The notes below the pieces were generated by a model. It was not told where the DNA came from. It saw only the letters and a list, made by a program, of their open reading frames with translations, and searched no databases. Below, piece by piece: positions 1-7,219 of a DNA stretch of 64,000 nucleotides; the first letter of the stretch is position 1; each line of letters opens with the position of its first letter. A program made the translations under genes and the position numbers. Source of the stretch: an uncultured Bifidobacterium sp. (GTDB lineage Bacteria > Actinomycetota > Actinomycetes > Actinomycetales > Bifidobacteriaceae); NCBI RefSeq assembly GCF_959020145.1, contig NZ_CAUEQY010000001.1:62001-126000 (forward strand), written 5' to 3'.

Positions 1-177
1 GCCGACGATGATGTATTGTCTGCGGCTTCTGGCGTGCCGGTGAACTTGCGGGGAGGGGCGAGAACTGCGGAAAAGCTGTCCACATGGCGGGGTTTCGGTC
101 GCAGGCGATAAAAACCCTATCCTTATGATTGAGACGATATCAAGCAGCCACACCGGAAAGAAGCCTCATATGGAACA
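1..177. other. Left flank of truncated IS256 copy; no recognisable gene
   Basis: On the plus strand the first reading frame is open from the window edge to a TAA at 109-111 (36 residues, no start seen). It may be the tail of a gene that begins outside the window, but I do not recognise it. Similarity to the second IS256 copy begins only near base 178, so this stretch is foreign to the insertion sequence. The transposase frame of copy 1 runs on into it to a stop at 123-125. Confidence 0.4.
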
Positions 178-1325
178 ATGTCCAGGTAGCGGCGGCTCGA
201 CCAATCGTTGGCGGTGACGTATCGGATCCTGGCGCAGACGAGCATGAGCGCGCTCCTGCCGTCGGGGAAGCTGCCGACGACCCTGGTGCGCCGGCGGATC
301 TCCCTGTTGAGGCGTTCGATCATGTTGTTCGTGCGGATCCGCCGCCGGTGCTCCGGGGGATACTCGTCGAGCAGATAGGTCGTGGTCTCGCCGATACCTT
401 CCCTCAGGCAGGAGGCTGCCGCTTTCAGTCTCCTGGACTCCATCTCGCGGGCGACCTCCTCGGCCTTGGCGAGGGCGGACGCGCGTGATTCCATGGCGAA
501 GATCGCCTTGAGCGCGGCGGACGCCCATTCGCGGTGGGTGGGCGGCACCTTGGAGAGCACGTTGCGCATGAAGTGGACCATGCACCGCTGGTATCTGGCC
601 TGCGGCAGCATCTCGCCGACGGTGGCGACGAGCCCGGCGCACCTGTCGCCGACCACGAGCCTGACGCCCTTCAGGCCGCGCTCGATCATGGACCGTATGA
701 ACTGCTCCCAGCTGGCCTTGTCCTCCTTCATGCCCTCGGCCACGCCGATGACCTCCCGGTGGCCCGTGTCGTCCACGCCGATGGCGACCAGCACGCTCAC
801 GTTCTCGACCGACCCGCCCCATGAGCGCTTGTGCCACACACCGTCCATGAACACGTACGGGCACTCGCCCCCAAGCGGCCGGTTGCGCCATTCGTCGATC
901 TGGTCGTACACCTTCCTGAGCTTGTCGGAGAGCGTCTGCGAGGGCATCCGCTCGCCCCACAGCAGCTGACTGATGTCGTCCACGCGGCGCGTGCTGACGC
1001 CGGCCAGATACATGTCGATCAACGACTCCTCGACGCTCTGCTCCCGCCGCCGGTAGCGTTCGATCACCGCCGACTCGAACAGGGCGCCCTTGAGCTTGGG
1101 CACCTTGAGTCCGAGCCTGCCGGCCTTGACGGTGAACCTGCGCGCGTAGTGGCCGGCCCGGTACGCCTTGCGTCCATCGCTTCTCTCGTATCTGGCGGCG
1201 TTGGCGATTAGGTCGGCCTCCTCGTCGAGCATCGCGTTGACGATCTGCTCGACCTTGTCGCGCACCATGGCGTCGAGCTTGGTCTCGAACATGGCCTGGT
1301 CGAACTGTATGATTTCCTTGGACAT
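123..1325 (-). CDS. IS256-family transposase, C-terminus replaced
   Basis: DDE-type cut-and-paste transposase of the IS256 (Mutator-like) family, about 400 residues, the usual length. Family hallmarks are visible: MDGVWHK around the first aspartate, VVGDRCAGL around the second, the RCMVHFMRN block, and NNMIERLNREIRRRTRVVG with the conserved glutamate near the C-terminus. The start at 1325 (MSKEIIQFDQ) is chosen because it matches the family start and follows an AGAGG element; the frame is open to 1400. The last 16 or so residues differ completely from copy 2 (after RRYLD) because the IS is cut near base 178 and the frame reads into foreign DNA. The catalytic core is intact, so it might still act in trans on other copies. 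Confidence 0.88.
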   Translation of the reverse strand: MSKEIIQFDQAMFETKLDAMVRDKVEQIVNAMLDEEADLIANAARYERSDGRKAYRAGHYARRFTVKAGRLGLKVPKLKGALFESAVIERYRRREQSVEESLIDMYLAGVSTRRVDDISQLLWGERMPSQTLSDKLRKVYDQIDEWRNRPLGGECPYVFMDGVWHKRSWGGSVENVSVLVAIGVDDTGHREVIGVAEGMKEDKASWEQFIRSMIERGLKGVRLVVGDRCAGLVATVGEMLPQARYQRCMVHFMRNVLSKVPPTHREWASAALKAIFAMESRASALAKAEEVAREMESRRLKAAASCLREGIGETTTYLLDEYPPEHRRRIRTNNMIERLNREIRRRTRVVGSFPDGRSALMLVCARIRYVTANDWSSRRYLDIVPYEASFRCGCLISSQS

Positions 1326-1448
1326 GGCCCGTGCCTCTTTCCAATCGCGGTTTTCCTGTGTTAGCGACTGAAAATCGTACCCGGTGCGAGCCATGTTCAT
1401 ATCCGGGAAGCCCGAATCACAAAGTGCGCAAAAAACCGGGCGTTATCG
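178..1448 (-). mobile_element. IS256-family insertion sequence, copy 1, left end lost
   Basis: Closely related along its length to the copy at 4649-6013. The right end carries the same terminal pattern as that copy (TGCGCAA followed by CCGG and CGTTATCG, ending near 1448). Going left, identity to the other copy stops near base 178, and no matching inverted repeat (TTGCGCA...TTTxGGAT) is present there. The left terminus has therefore been deleted or replaced. Without it the copy should not be able to move by itself, although its transposase frame is still nearly complete. The right end abuts the interior of a parA gene. Confidence 0.8.
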
Positions 1449-1832
1449 CGCGACCGGCGCCCGGACCGCAACGGCGAACTGATCGTCATCGACACCCCGC
1501 CGAACGGGTCCGTCGTGGACGAGGCCATCAAGAACGCGGACTTCGTGGTCATCCCCACCCTGTCCTCGCCCATCGACCTGCAGCAGACCATGCTCACCGC
1601 CGCCCAATGCCAGGACGCCGGCAAAGACTACGCCGTGCTCATCGTCATGGCCCGCAAGGGCACCAACGCCCTGCGCGCGTTCAGGACCGCCGTCGAGGAA
1701 TACGGGGCCGGCATCTTCGACACGGAAATCCCGCTGAGGGAGGATTTCAAAGCCGATTTCGGCCACACGTTCAGAAGCAATCTCAACGGATACGAGGACG
1801 TGTGGAACGAGCTGAAGGAGGAACTGCGATGA
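1449..1832 (+). pseudogene. parA: ParA-type partition ATPase, C-terminal remnant
   Basis: The frame is open from the IS end and encodes ELIVIDTPPN, the Walker B-like motif of ParA/MinD P-loop ATPases, followed by a typical ParA C-terminal half (about 125 residues). The N-terminal half, with the deviant Walker A lysine motif, is missing. The sequence begins exactly where the IS256 right end stops, and the left flank of that IS does not encode the missing half, so insertion was followed by a deletion. Family role: ATP-dependent segregation of low-copy plasmids with a DNA-binding partner. This fragment cannot bind ATP and is presumably non-functional. The stop overlaps the start of the next gene by ATGA, typical of a parA-parB pair. 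Confidence 0.75.
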
Positions 1833-2083
1833 AGAAGGCCTCGGGACGACTTACCATGAGCATGCAGCCACGCCGCGAACTCGAAGGAAAACCAGTGACC
1901 AGGCTCATGGACGTGCAGGACAACACCGGCCGTGGCGACGGCGAAACCGTCCGCAAGGTCATGACCACGTTCCAGATGGACGCGGACCTCAAAGCCGAAC
2001 TCAAACGATACTGTGCGGACAACGGCATGAAAATGGGAGAGACCATCAACCAAGCCATAGAACAATGGCTTCAAACCAAATGA
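1829..2083 (+). CDS. Small ribbon-helix-helix-type DNA-binding protein, ParA partner
   Basis: 84 residues, start ATG overlapping the parA stop (ATGA) with a strong GGAGG upstream, so it was translationally coupled to parA. The C-terminal half (VRKVMTTFQMDADLKAELKRYC..., then GMKMGETINQAIEQWL) has the short strand plus two helices of an RHH/CopG-like fold; the N-terminus is basic and flexible. In actinobacterial plasmids such small proteins downstream of parA bind centromere repeats and repress the operon. Function here is inferred from position and fold. With parA destroyed it may survive only as a DNA-binding repressor, and whether it is still transcribed is unclear because its promoter was upstream of parA. 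Confidence 0.65.
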   Translation: MKKASGRLTMSMQPRRELEGKPVTRLMDVQDNTGRGDGETVRKVMTTFQMDADLKAELKRYCADNGMKMGETINQAIEQWLQTK

Positions 2084-2105
2084 ATATTAGGTTCTATATC
2101 AACAA

Positions 2106-2162
2106 ATACAGCGCGACTTTTTCTGTCTACCTGGCCTAGGGTCAGAAAAGCCGCGCTGTATA
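2106..2162. terminator. Long inverted repeat between convergent genes
   Basis: Arms ATACAGCGCG-(A/G)-CTTTT(T)CTG at 2106-2125 and the complementary arm at 2143-2162 form an approximately 19-bp stem with a 17-base loop. It lies between the plus-strand RHH gene and the minus-strand amidase-like gene and has A/T runs in both stems, so it probably terminates from both sides. Confidence 0.65.
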
Positions 2163-2186
2163 TTGCTAAGAATGTATTTAGCCTCT

Positions 2187-3437
2187 TTAATAAATGAGGT
2201 TTAGTTCCACTGTATTAATCTTAGTCTTTCCTTCCGAATACGCTTTAAGTAAAAATGTGCTGTACGGTATGTTTGCACGAAGTGGTGATTTCTGTGATAT
2301 ATAACGCATTCCATCACTGGATACGCCAACAACAATATTTGCATGATCTAAAGTACCATCAGGATTATTGGCACCACTACTATCAATCCAATCATAGTAA
2401 ATAATCGACCCCATATATGTTTTGAAAACAGAAGAGGCAGCTGTGAAAGATCCAGAATGGTTGAGCATGAATTTATAGTTGTAATCCGCATTAGACCAGG
2501 TCCGTGAAGAATCATTCTTTTCTGTATCATAGTCCCAGACATTCGTAAAGTATTTTGTTACAAGATTATACGGAACAAGAGCTTGGCCTCCAGCATGCAC
2601 TGCCTGAGAAACAAAATTTGTACAGTTTCCACCAGATTTGAAAATCGGATATTCGGTATTAAAAGCATCTACCGGCCCAGTGGTCCATTCATCTACATAA
2701 TTAAGCATACGACCTTCCGAGATTTGTGATGCCCGAGGCTGCGGCGATGTGTCACCTGGCAGGTTCCCCTCATCTTGAGTGTTCGGAACAGAGTCAGTGT
2801 ATGCCGTGTCGGGTAAATCACTGTCTATGCCAAACAAATTCTGGTTTTTGCTGTATTTCTTTGCAAAAGCAGCCAAATCATTTGCTTGCATGTATTCTGA
2901 ATAATCAACCAATTGGTCTGAAATTACTGTATATGCATTTCCAGATGACGCTGACAATGTCAGAATATGGATGTCCTGCCAAACTGATGTCAGATCCTCG
3001 GTCTCCCCGTCATACAGAGTCACCGTAGAACCATCAGATGAATGCGATTCAATTGTTTTTGTTTCCAAAACGGCAACTTGTGCTGTGTTGGAAATTACTT
3101 CACTCGAGAGAATGGACGACTCCACTGAAGCCGATATAATATCCAATGAACCTTTCTGGAAACAAACCAAATCTTGTGCGGCTTGGCTTGAAGCAATAGC
3201 GTTTTGCTGATCATCCCGGCTGTCGCTTTGCAAAAGTGCATTCAAATGCGCTTCCGTAAGATCCGAATACGGATATTTGTACGCATCCTCTATATTCTGC
3301 ATATAGTTTTGAATGGGAGCACTTAATACATCATCAAGATTTTGAGATGTCTGAGCCGATGCGCTATTAGGTATACCGAACGCCAATGCAGTTACAGATA
3401 TAGCAACCAGTACGGTTTTGCTCCACTTTCTATACAT
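2187..3437 (-). CDS. Exported amidase-like (papain-fold) protein
   Basis: 416 residues with a clear N-terminal signal peptide (basic start, hydrophobic core, ASA cleavage region near residue 28). The C-terminal domain (about residues 240-416) carries GGNCTNFVSQAVHAGG, the active-site cysteine motif of the putative amidase domain (Amidase_6), and a later DHANIVVGV histidine region and ISQKS segment as in that family. The middle is a low-complexity linker around PQPRAS. Family members are predicted cell-wall or small-substrate amidases; the substrate is unknown. Base composition is clearly A+T-richer than the transfer genes, and it sits in a pocket with the next small membrane protein, which suggests acquired cargo. 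It is probably co-transcribed with 3506-3964 just upstream. Confidence 0.7.
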   Translation of the reverse strand: MYRKWSKTVLVAISVTALAFGIPNSASAQTSQNLDDVLSAPIQNYMQNIEDAYKYPYSDLTEAHLNALLQSDSRDDQQNAIASSQAAQDLVCFQKGSLDIISASVESSILSSEVISNTAQVAVLETKTIESHSSDGSTVTLYDGETEDLTSVWQDIHILTLSASSGNAYTVISDQLVDYSEYMQANDLAAFAKKYSKNQNLFGIDSDLPDTAYTDSVPNTQDEGNLPGDTSPQPRASQISEGRMLNYVDEWTTGPVDAFNTEYPIFKSGGNCTNFVSQAVHAGGQALVPYNLVTKYFTNVWDYDTEKNDSSRTWSNADYNYKFMLNHSGSFTAASSVFKTYMGSIIYYDWIDSSGANNPDGTLDHANIVVGVSSDGMRYISQKSPLRANIPYSTFLLKAYSEGKTKINTVELNLIY

Positions 3438-3505
3438 ATTGGCCTCACTGTCTAGTGATGATTGTTTCCCTCATATCATTGTATTGCATTTAATGTTACA
3501 ACACG

Positions 3506-3964
3506 TTATTTTTCGATAACGTTAATCAGCTCAATTTCACTTTTGACGGCATCGCTACAAAGGCTTTCCAATTGATTATCATAATACTTTGGAGATTTTG
3601 ACCATTCAGCTAAATCATATTCAAAGAAACCGGCATTACATGTTGGTATTGGTTCATCATCAAGGTAATCCAACACATCCTGTACATCATCTTTGAAACG
3701 ATGCAATACGCTAGGAGATTCAACATCAGAATCAGAAAGCTCCATATACTCAGTTATCTCACTCGAATTAATCCACCCAGAATAATGATCATATGCAGCA
3801 ACTGCATCTTCTCTATAAACTTCACAAAGATTTTCAGATTCGCGAATCTGAATAATTCTACATATTAATAAATATGAAATTAGTGCAAAAATAAGCACTA
3901 CAACTACCACAATGCATCTACGCGCAATAATATACCGACGTTGATTTGTGTGTTTTAAAGTCAT
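3506..3964 (-). CDS. Small A+T-rich membrane-anchored protein, unknown
   Basis: 152 residues. A basic N-terminus is followed by one hydrophobic segment (about residues 15-35, ending LLICRI), then a soluble, acidic, mostly helical domain with conserved-looking cysteines. No family recognised. It is 68 bases upstream of the amidase-like gene on the same strand and shares its A+T-rich composition, so the two probably form a unit; an immunity or chaperone role for the exported enzyme is possible but only a guess. Confidence 0.55.
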   Translation of the reverse strand: MTLKHTNQRRYIIARRCIVVVVVLIFALISYLLICRIIQIRESENLCEVYREDAVAAYDHYSGWINSSEITEYMELSDSDVESPSVLHRFKDDVQDVLDYLDDEPIPTCNAGFFEYDLAEWSKSPKYYDNQLESLCSDAVKSEIELINVIEK

Positions 3965-4065
3965 ATCGCATCAACCTAAATAATAGATGTTATATACGCC
4001 TGCCTGTGTTTACCACGCACTTTACGAAAATCTATCATTTCTTCGTTAATTTACTTTTCTGCGTA

Positions 4066-4401
4066 TCAGAACAGTGATTCCTGGATGTACCCATGCAGGG
4101 CGCGATTGCGTTCATCAAACGCGCGCACCGGACACGAAACGGAATCGACGGACCCCTCCAGATGGGCACGGGCCGGCCCCACGTCGAACAGTCTCGGGTA
4201 CTTGCCATAGGGCAGACAGTCCGCACCGGACACGTAGCGCACGACCAGGCTGCCGTTGCGTCGTTCGATCTCCTTGACGCCGCCCTTCGGCTTGCGGTAG
4301 GGCAGGGAGACCTGCGCGGCGATCTTCGAAATGAAGCCGTGCGACATCCACGGCTCGTCCTCCGGGAGCGTCAAATCCTTGAAACGGGTATCATCATCCA
4401 T
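4066..4401 (-). pseudogene. repA: Plasmid RepA-like initiator, N-terminal fragment
   Basis: About 110 residues. The segment with SLPYRKPKGGVKEIERRNGSL, then VVRYVSG and LPYGKYPRLF, resembles the start of the actinobacterial plasmid-encoded RepA family, whose full proteins are roughly three times longer. After PRLF the family pattern is lost (VGPARAHLEG...) and the frame stops soon after; no continuation is evident in the other two frames, so the C-terminal part is gone or badly frameshifted. The start near 4401 follows AAAGGACC; a TTG at 4407 is an alternative. Iterons lie directly upstream (4482-4607), as expected for an iteron-controlled replicon. Assignment to RepA is from recall of the motif and should be treated as probable. 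Confidence 0.55.
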
Positions 4402-4481
4402 TGCCAATCACGGTCCTTTCGTGGTTGCCACGCCTCCGGAGATTGCCGTCTCGCGGGGGCATTTTCATACCAAAATCCAGT

Positions 4482-4607
4482 GTGGACTTTAGCCACCATA
4501 GTAATCGAACAAGTGTGGACTTTAGCCACCGACATGCGTGGACTTTAGGTAGGTTCGGTGGATAACTGCCGTGGACTTTAGCCACCATTTGAGGGACTTT
4601 AGCCACC
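4482..4607. repeat. Five iteron-like direct repeats upstream of repA (candidate oriV)
   Basis: Repeat unit GTGGACTTTAGCCACC. Copies begin at 4482, 4515, 4538 (only GTGGACTTTAG conserved), 4571 and about 4592. Start-to-start distances of 33, 23, 33 and 21 bases are close to whole numbers of helical turns, the usual geometry for initiator binding on one DNA face. They lie in the leader of the RepA-like gene and stop about 40 bases before the IS256 copy 2 end. This is the standard layout of an iteron origin plus autoregulated rep gene. Confidence 0.8.
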
Positions 4608-4648
4608 GCAATGTGCTCTTAGCCATTGTGGGAGTAGAGCTGAGCGAG

Positions 4649-6013
4649 GGGTAGTGCCCGAAAGGTTGCGCACTTTGGATCATGGCCGTCCATGGCGCGA
4701 TGATCAGTTCGCTGCCTGTAGGGTGTCATCGAGTCGGGACATGTCGAGGTAGCGGCGGGTCGACCATTCGTTGTCGGTGACGTATCTGATCCTCGCGCAG
4801 ACGAGCATGAGGGCGCTGTTCCCGTCGGGGAAGCTTCCCACGACACGCGTGCGCCGCCTGATCTCCCGGTTCAATCGCTCGATCATGTTGTTCGTGCGGA
4901 TGCGCCTGCGGTGTCCGTCCGGGAACTCCGGCAGCAGGTACGTGGTCGTCTCGCCGACCCCTCGCGCAGGCAGTTCGCGGCGGCCTTCAGCCTCCTGGCC
5001 TCCATCTCCGCGGCGACGGACTCCGCCTTTGCCAGGGCGGATTCCCGGGATTCCATGGCGAATATCGCCTTCAGGGCCGCCGACGCCCATTGCCTGTGGG
5101 TGGGCGGCGTCTTGGAGAGCACGTTGCGCATGAAGTGCACCATGCACCGCTGGTATCTCGCCTTCGGCAGCATGGAATTGACCGTGGAGACGAGCCCGGC
5201 GCACCGGTCTCCGACCACCAGCCGGACGCCTTTGAGGCCGCGTTCGATCATGCCTCTGACGAACTGCTCCCAGCTGTCCCCGTCCTCCTTCATGCCCTCG
5301 GCGACGCCGATGACCTCCCGGTGACCCTCGGAGTCCACGCCGATGACGACGAGCACGCTCACGTTCTCCACGCGCCCGCCCCAGGAGCGCTTGTGCCACA
5401 CGCCGTCCATGAACACGTACGGATACTCCGATTCCAACGGCCTCGTGCGCCACGAGTCGATGTCCCCGTACACCTTCTTGAGCTTGTCGCTCAATGTCTG
5501 CGAGGGCATGCGGTCTCCCCACAGCAATTGGCTGATGTCGTCGACCTGTCTGGTGGAGACACCCGCCAGGTACATGTCGATCAGGGATTCCTCGACGCTC
5601 TGCTCACGCCGCCGGTAGCGTTCGATGACGGCGGATTCGAAGACCTCGCCTTTGAGCTTGGGCACCTTCAAAGCGAGTCTGCCGGCTTTGGCTGTGAGCT
5701 TGCGTTCGTAGTGGCCGGCCCTGTATGCCTTCCGCTCCCCAGTGCGCTCGTATCTGGCGGCGTTGGCGATCTCGTCCGCCTCGGCGTCGAGCATCGCGTT
5801 GACGATCCGCTCGACCTTCTCTCGCACCATGGTGTCGAGCTTGGTCTCGAACATGGCCTGGTCGAACTGTATGATTTCCGCGGGTCTGGCTCCGTGCCTC
5901 TTTCCAATCGCGGTTTTTCATTGTCTGGCGACTGAAAATCGTACCCGGCACGGTCCATGTCCCTTTCCATCAAGGCCGAAATCCGAAAATGCGCAAGAAT
6001 CCGGACGTTATCG
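4649..6013 (-). mobile_element. IS256-family insertion sequence, copy 2, both ends present
   Basis: Terminal inverted repeats are imperfect but recognisable: TTGCGCA-C-TTT-GGAT at 4666-4680 on the left and the complementary pattern at about 5982-5996 on the right, each 17 bases from the inferred ends. The length of about 1.37 kb suits the family. No clear 8-9 bp target duplication was found at 4640-4648 versus 6014-6022, so the flanks have probably rearranged. The transposase inside is broken. Confidence 0.75.
4704..5854 (-). pseudogene. IS256-family transposase, frameshifted and start-less
   Basis: The same transposase as at 123-1325, but disrupted twice. First, near 5880 the ATG used by copy 1 is lost and the upstream block is one base longer, so the upstream frame no longer joins; the first in-frame ATG is at 5854 (MFETKLDTMV). 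Second, about 4960 one base is missing relative to copy 1 just after the CLREG block, so the N-terminal frame (5854 to 4883) ends in a scrambled tail while the C-terminal frame (GVGETTTYLLPEF... to the stop at 4704) continues separately. The conserved C-terminal NNMIERLNREIRRRTRVVG lies after the frameshift. Both halves would be inactive alone. Confidence 0.85.
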
Positions 6014-6251
6014 TCTAATTCCGGTTATGCAGACATAGCACGCCCCTAATAAATGATTCCTCATCTGCATTCAGATTCTATGCTTATTCCGAAAACGTCC
6101 GTTTTTGAAACAGATTTTGTACGATGCTCCGGAGTCTTCAATTTGACGGTGAAAAGCGTCCCAAAACCCGTTTCAAAATCAATGTCCCATAAGACCAGCT
6201 GGTTAATGAGTAATGAAAAGAGACATCATCGAAGGTGGAAAATCTAGAAAA

Positions 6252-7049
6252 TTAGTTTTCAGATTCCGCTGATTCGTGAGACAGCTGCAAAATAGGTGTT
6301 TCATCTACATCACACGCTTTTAAAGACAAACGTATAATCAACTCAGCACCGAATGCCACACCTGCGCACACCCATGCCCATTGGTTGCCATTATTAGTTC
6401 CTAAGCCAACGAAGAAAGTGCCCGCTGGAATCGCAAACGGTTCAATCGCCTTTAATATGGGAATGAATCTGTTGCTACGGTACTCCACTGAAGCGTTTCG
6501 TCTAATTATCTCTACTAGCCTCGTAGCTTCATGAAGTTTCTCCTCGTATAATCCCTCTACTTTTTCATCATTCGGAGGAAAAAGCTCATGGATCCTTTGA
6601 AGCTGAAGGAAGAGACGATCCGAACTATTGACCTGCCCGCCAAAAGTAGGAGCGGCAGTCCAATCTCTTAGCTGTTTTAATGCCAAGACCGCTGCCGCTT
6701 GGGCAATCTCTTCTTTCCAATTGTTCCCATCAATTATTTGTACTTTGGCTTCTCTTCCAGGAAGAGAAGTGTTGCCAAGCCACTCCGTACCACAATCGGC
6801 AATGACAGTACCAGTGGACACATTTTGACCTGTCACCACAGCAAATCCAAGGAAATGGACATAGAGGTGCGTCGACTGTTTCTCAAAACAGCATGATGAG
6901 TTCTTAACTTCGGAACTCAATTTCCATTTACGCTTTAATAGATGCTTCTTTGCCTCTTCGAGGGGATTGCCGTAGCTACGGGGCCAAGCACCGAGATTCA
7001 AGAAAAACGTTTCATTCCGATCAGCATCCATGCCATCGATTGGGCTCAT
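6252..7049 (-). CDS. Protein of unknown function with C-terminal membrane segments
   Basis: 265 residues, start ATG at 7049 with AAAGG upstream. The N-terminal two thirds is soluble and mixed alpha/beta; a helical charged stretch (about 165-195) precedes two hydrophobic segments (about 205-250) that could form a hairpin in the membrane. No family recognised. A+T-richer than the transfer genes, like the RM pair it faces divergently across 170 bases. The pairing suggests it belongs to the same acquired defence module, but the function is unknown. Confidence 0.55.
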   Translation of the reverse strand: MSPIDGMDADRNETFFLNLGAWPRSYGNPLEEAKKHLLKRKWKLSSEVKNSSCCFEKQSTHLYVHFLGFAVVTGQNVSTGTVIADCGTEWLGNTSLPGREAKVQIIDGNNWKEEIAQAAAVLALKQLRDWTAAPTFGGQVNSSDRLFLQLQRIHELFPPNDEKVEGLYEEKLHEATRLVEIIRRNASVEYRSNRFIPILKAIEPFAIPAGTFFVGLGTNNGNQWAWVCAGVAFGAELIIRLSLKACDVDETPILQLSHESAESEN

Positions 7050-7139
7050 CCCATCGCCTTTCTTTTGAAACTATAGCTAAAGACAATAATAACGGGAGAC
7101 AGTTACTGCTTTTATGCAATTGAAACACTTTCAGAGGGT

Positions 7140-7156
7140 ATACCGACACACGGTAT
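7140..7156. promoter_or_regulatory. Small inverted repeat upstream of the RM genes
   Basis: ATACCG-ACACA-CGGTAT, a 6-bp perfect inverted repeat with a 5-base centre, in the divergent intergenic region between the unknown gene (7049) and the RM subunit (7220). Its position fits an operator that controls one or both genes. No convincing -35/-10 pair with normal spacing was found here. Confidence 0.35.
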
Positions 7157-7219
7157 CGACGGGTGCGGATTAAACCTAACATGGAGAAGCAATGTGAATC
7201 GGAGATGGGAGGGATTGGA

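Noticed and set aside
4482..4607. CRISPR-like array
   Set aside because: Five short repeats with overlapping-turn spacing directly upstream of a rep gene are iterons; no cas genes and spacers are too short.
4640..6022. Target-site duplication of IS256 copy 2
   Set aside because: The flanking 8-9 bases on the two sides do not match.
6053..6247. 64-codon plus-strand frame after IS copy 2
   Set aside because: No RBS, composition atypical, no similarity; the region 6014-6251 shows only a weak TTTTGAAAC/GTTTCAAAA inverted repeat.
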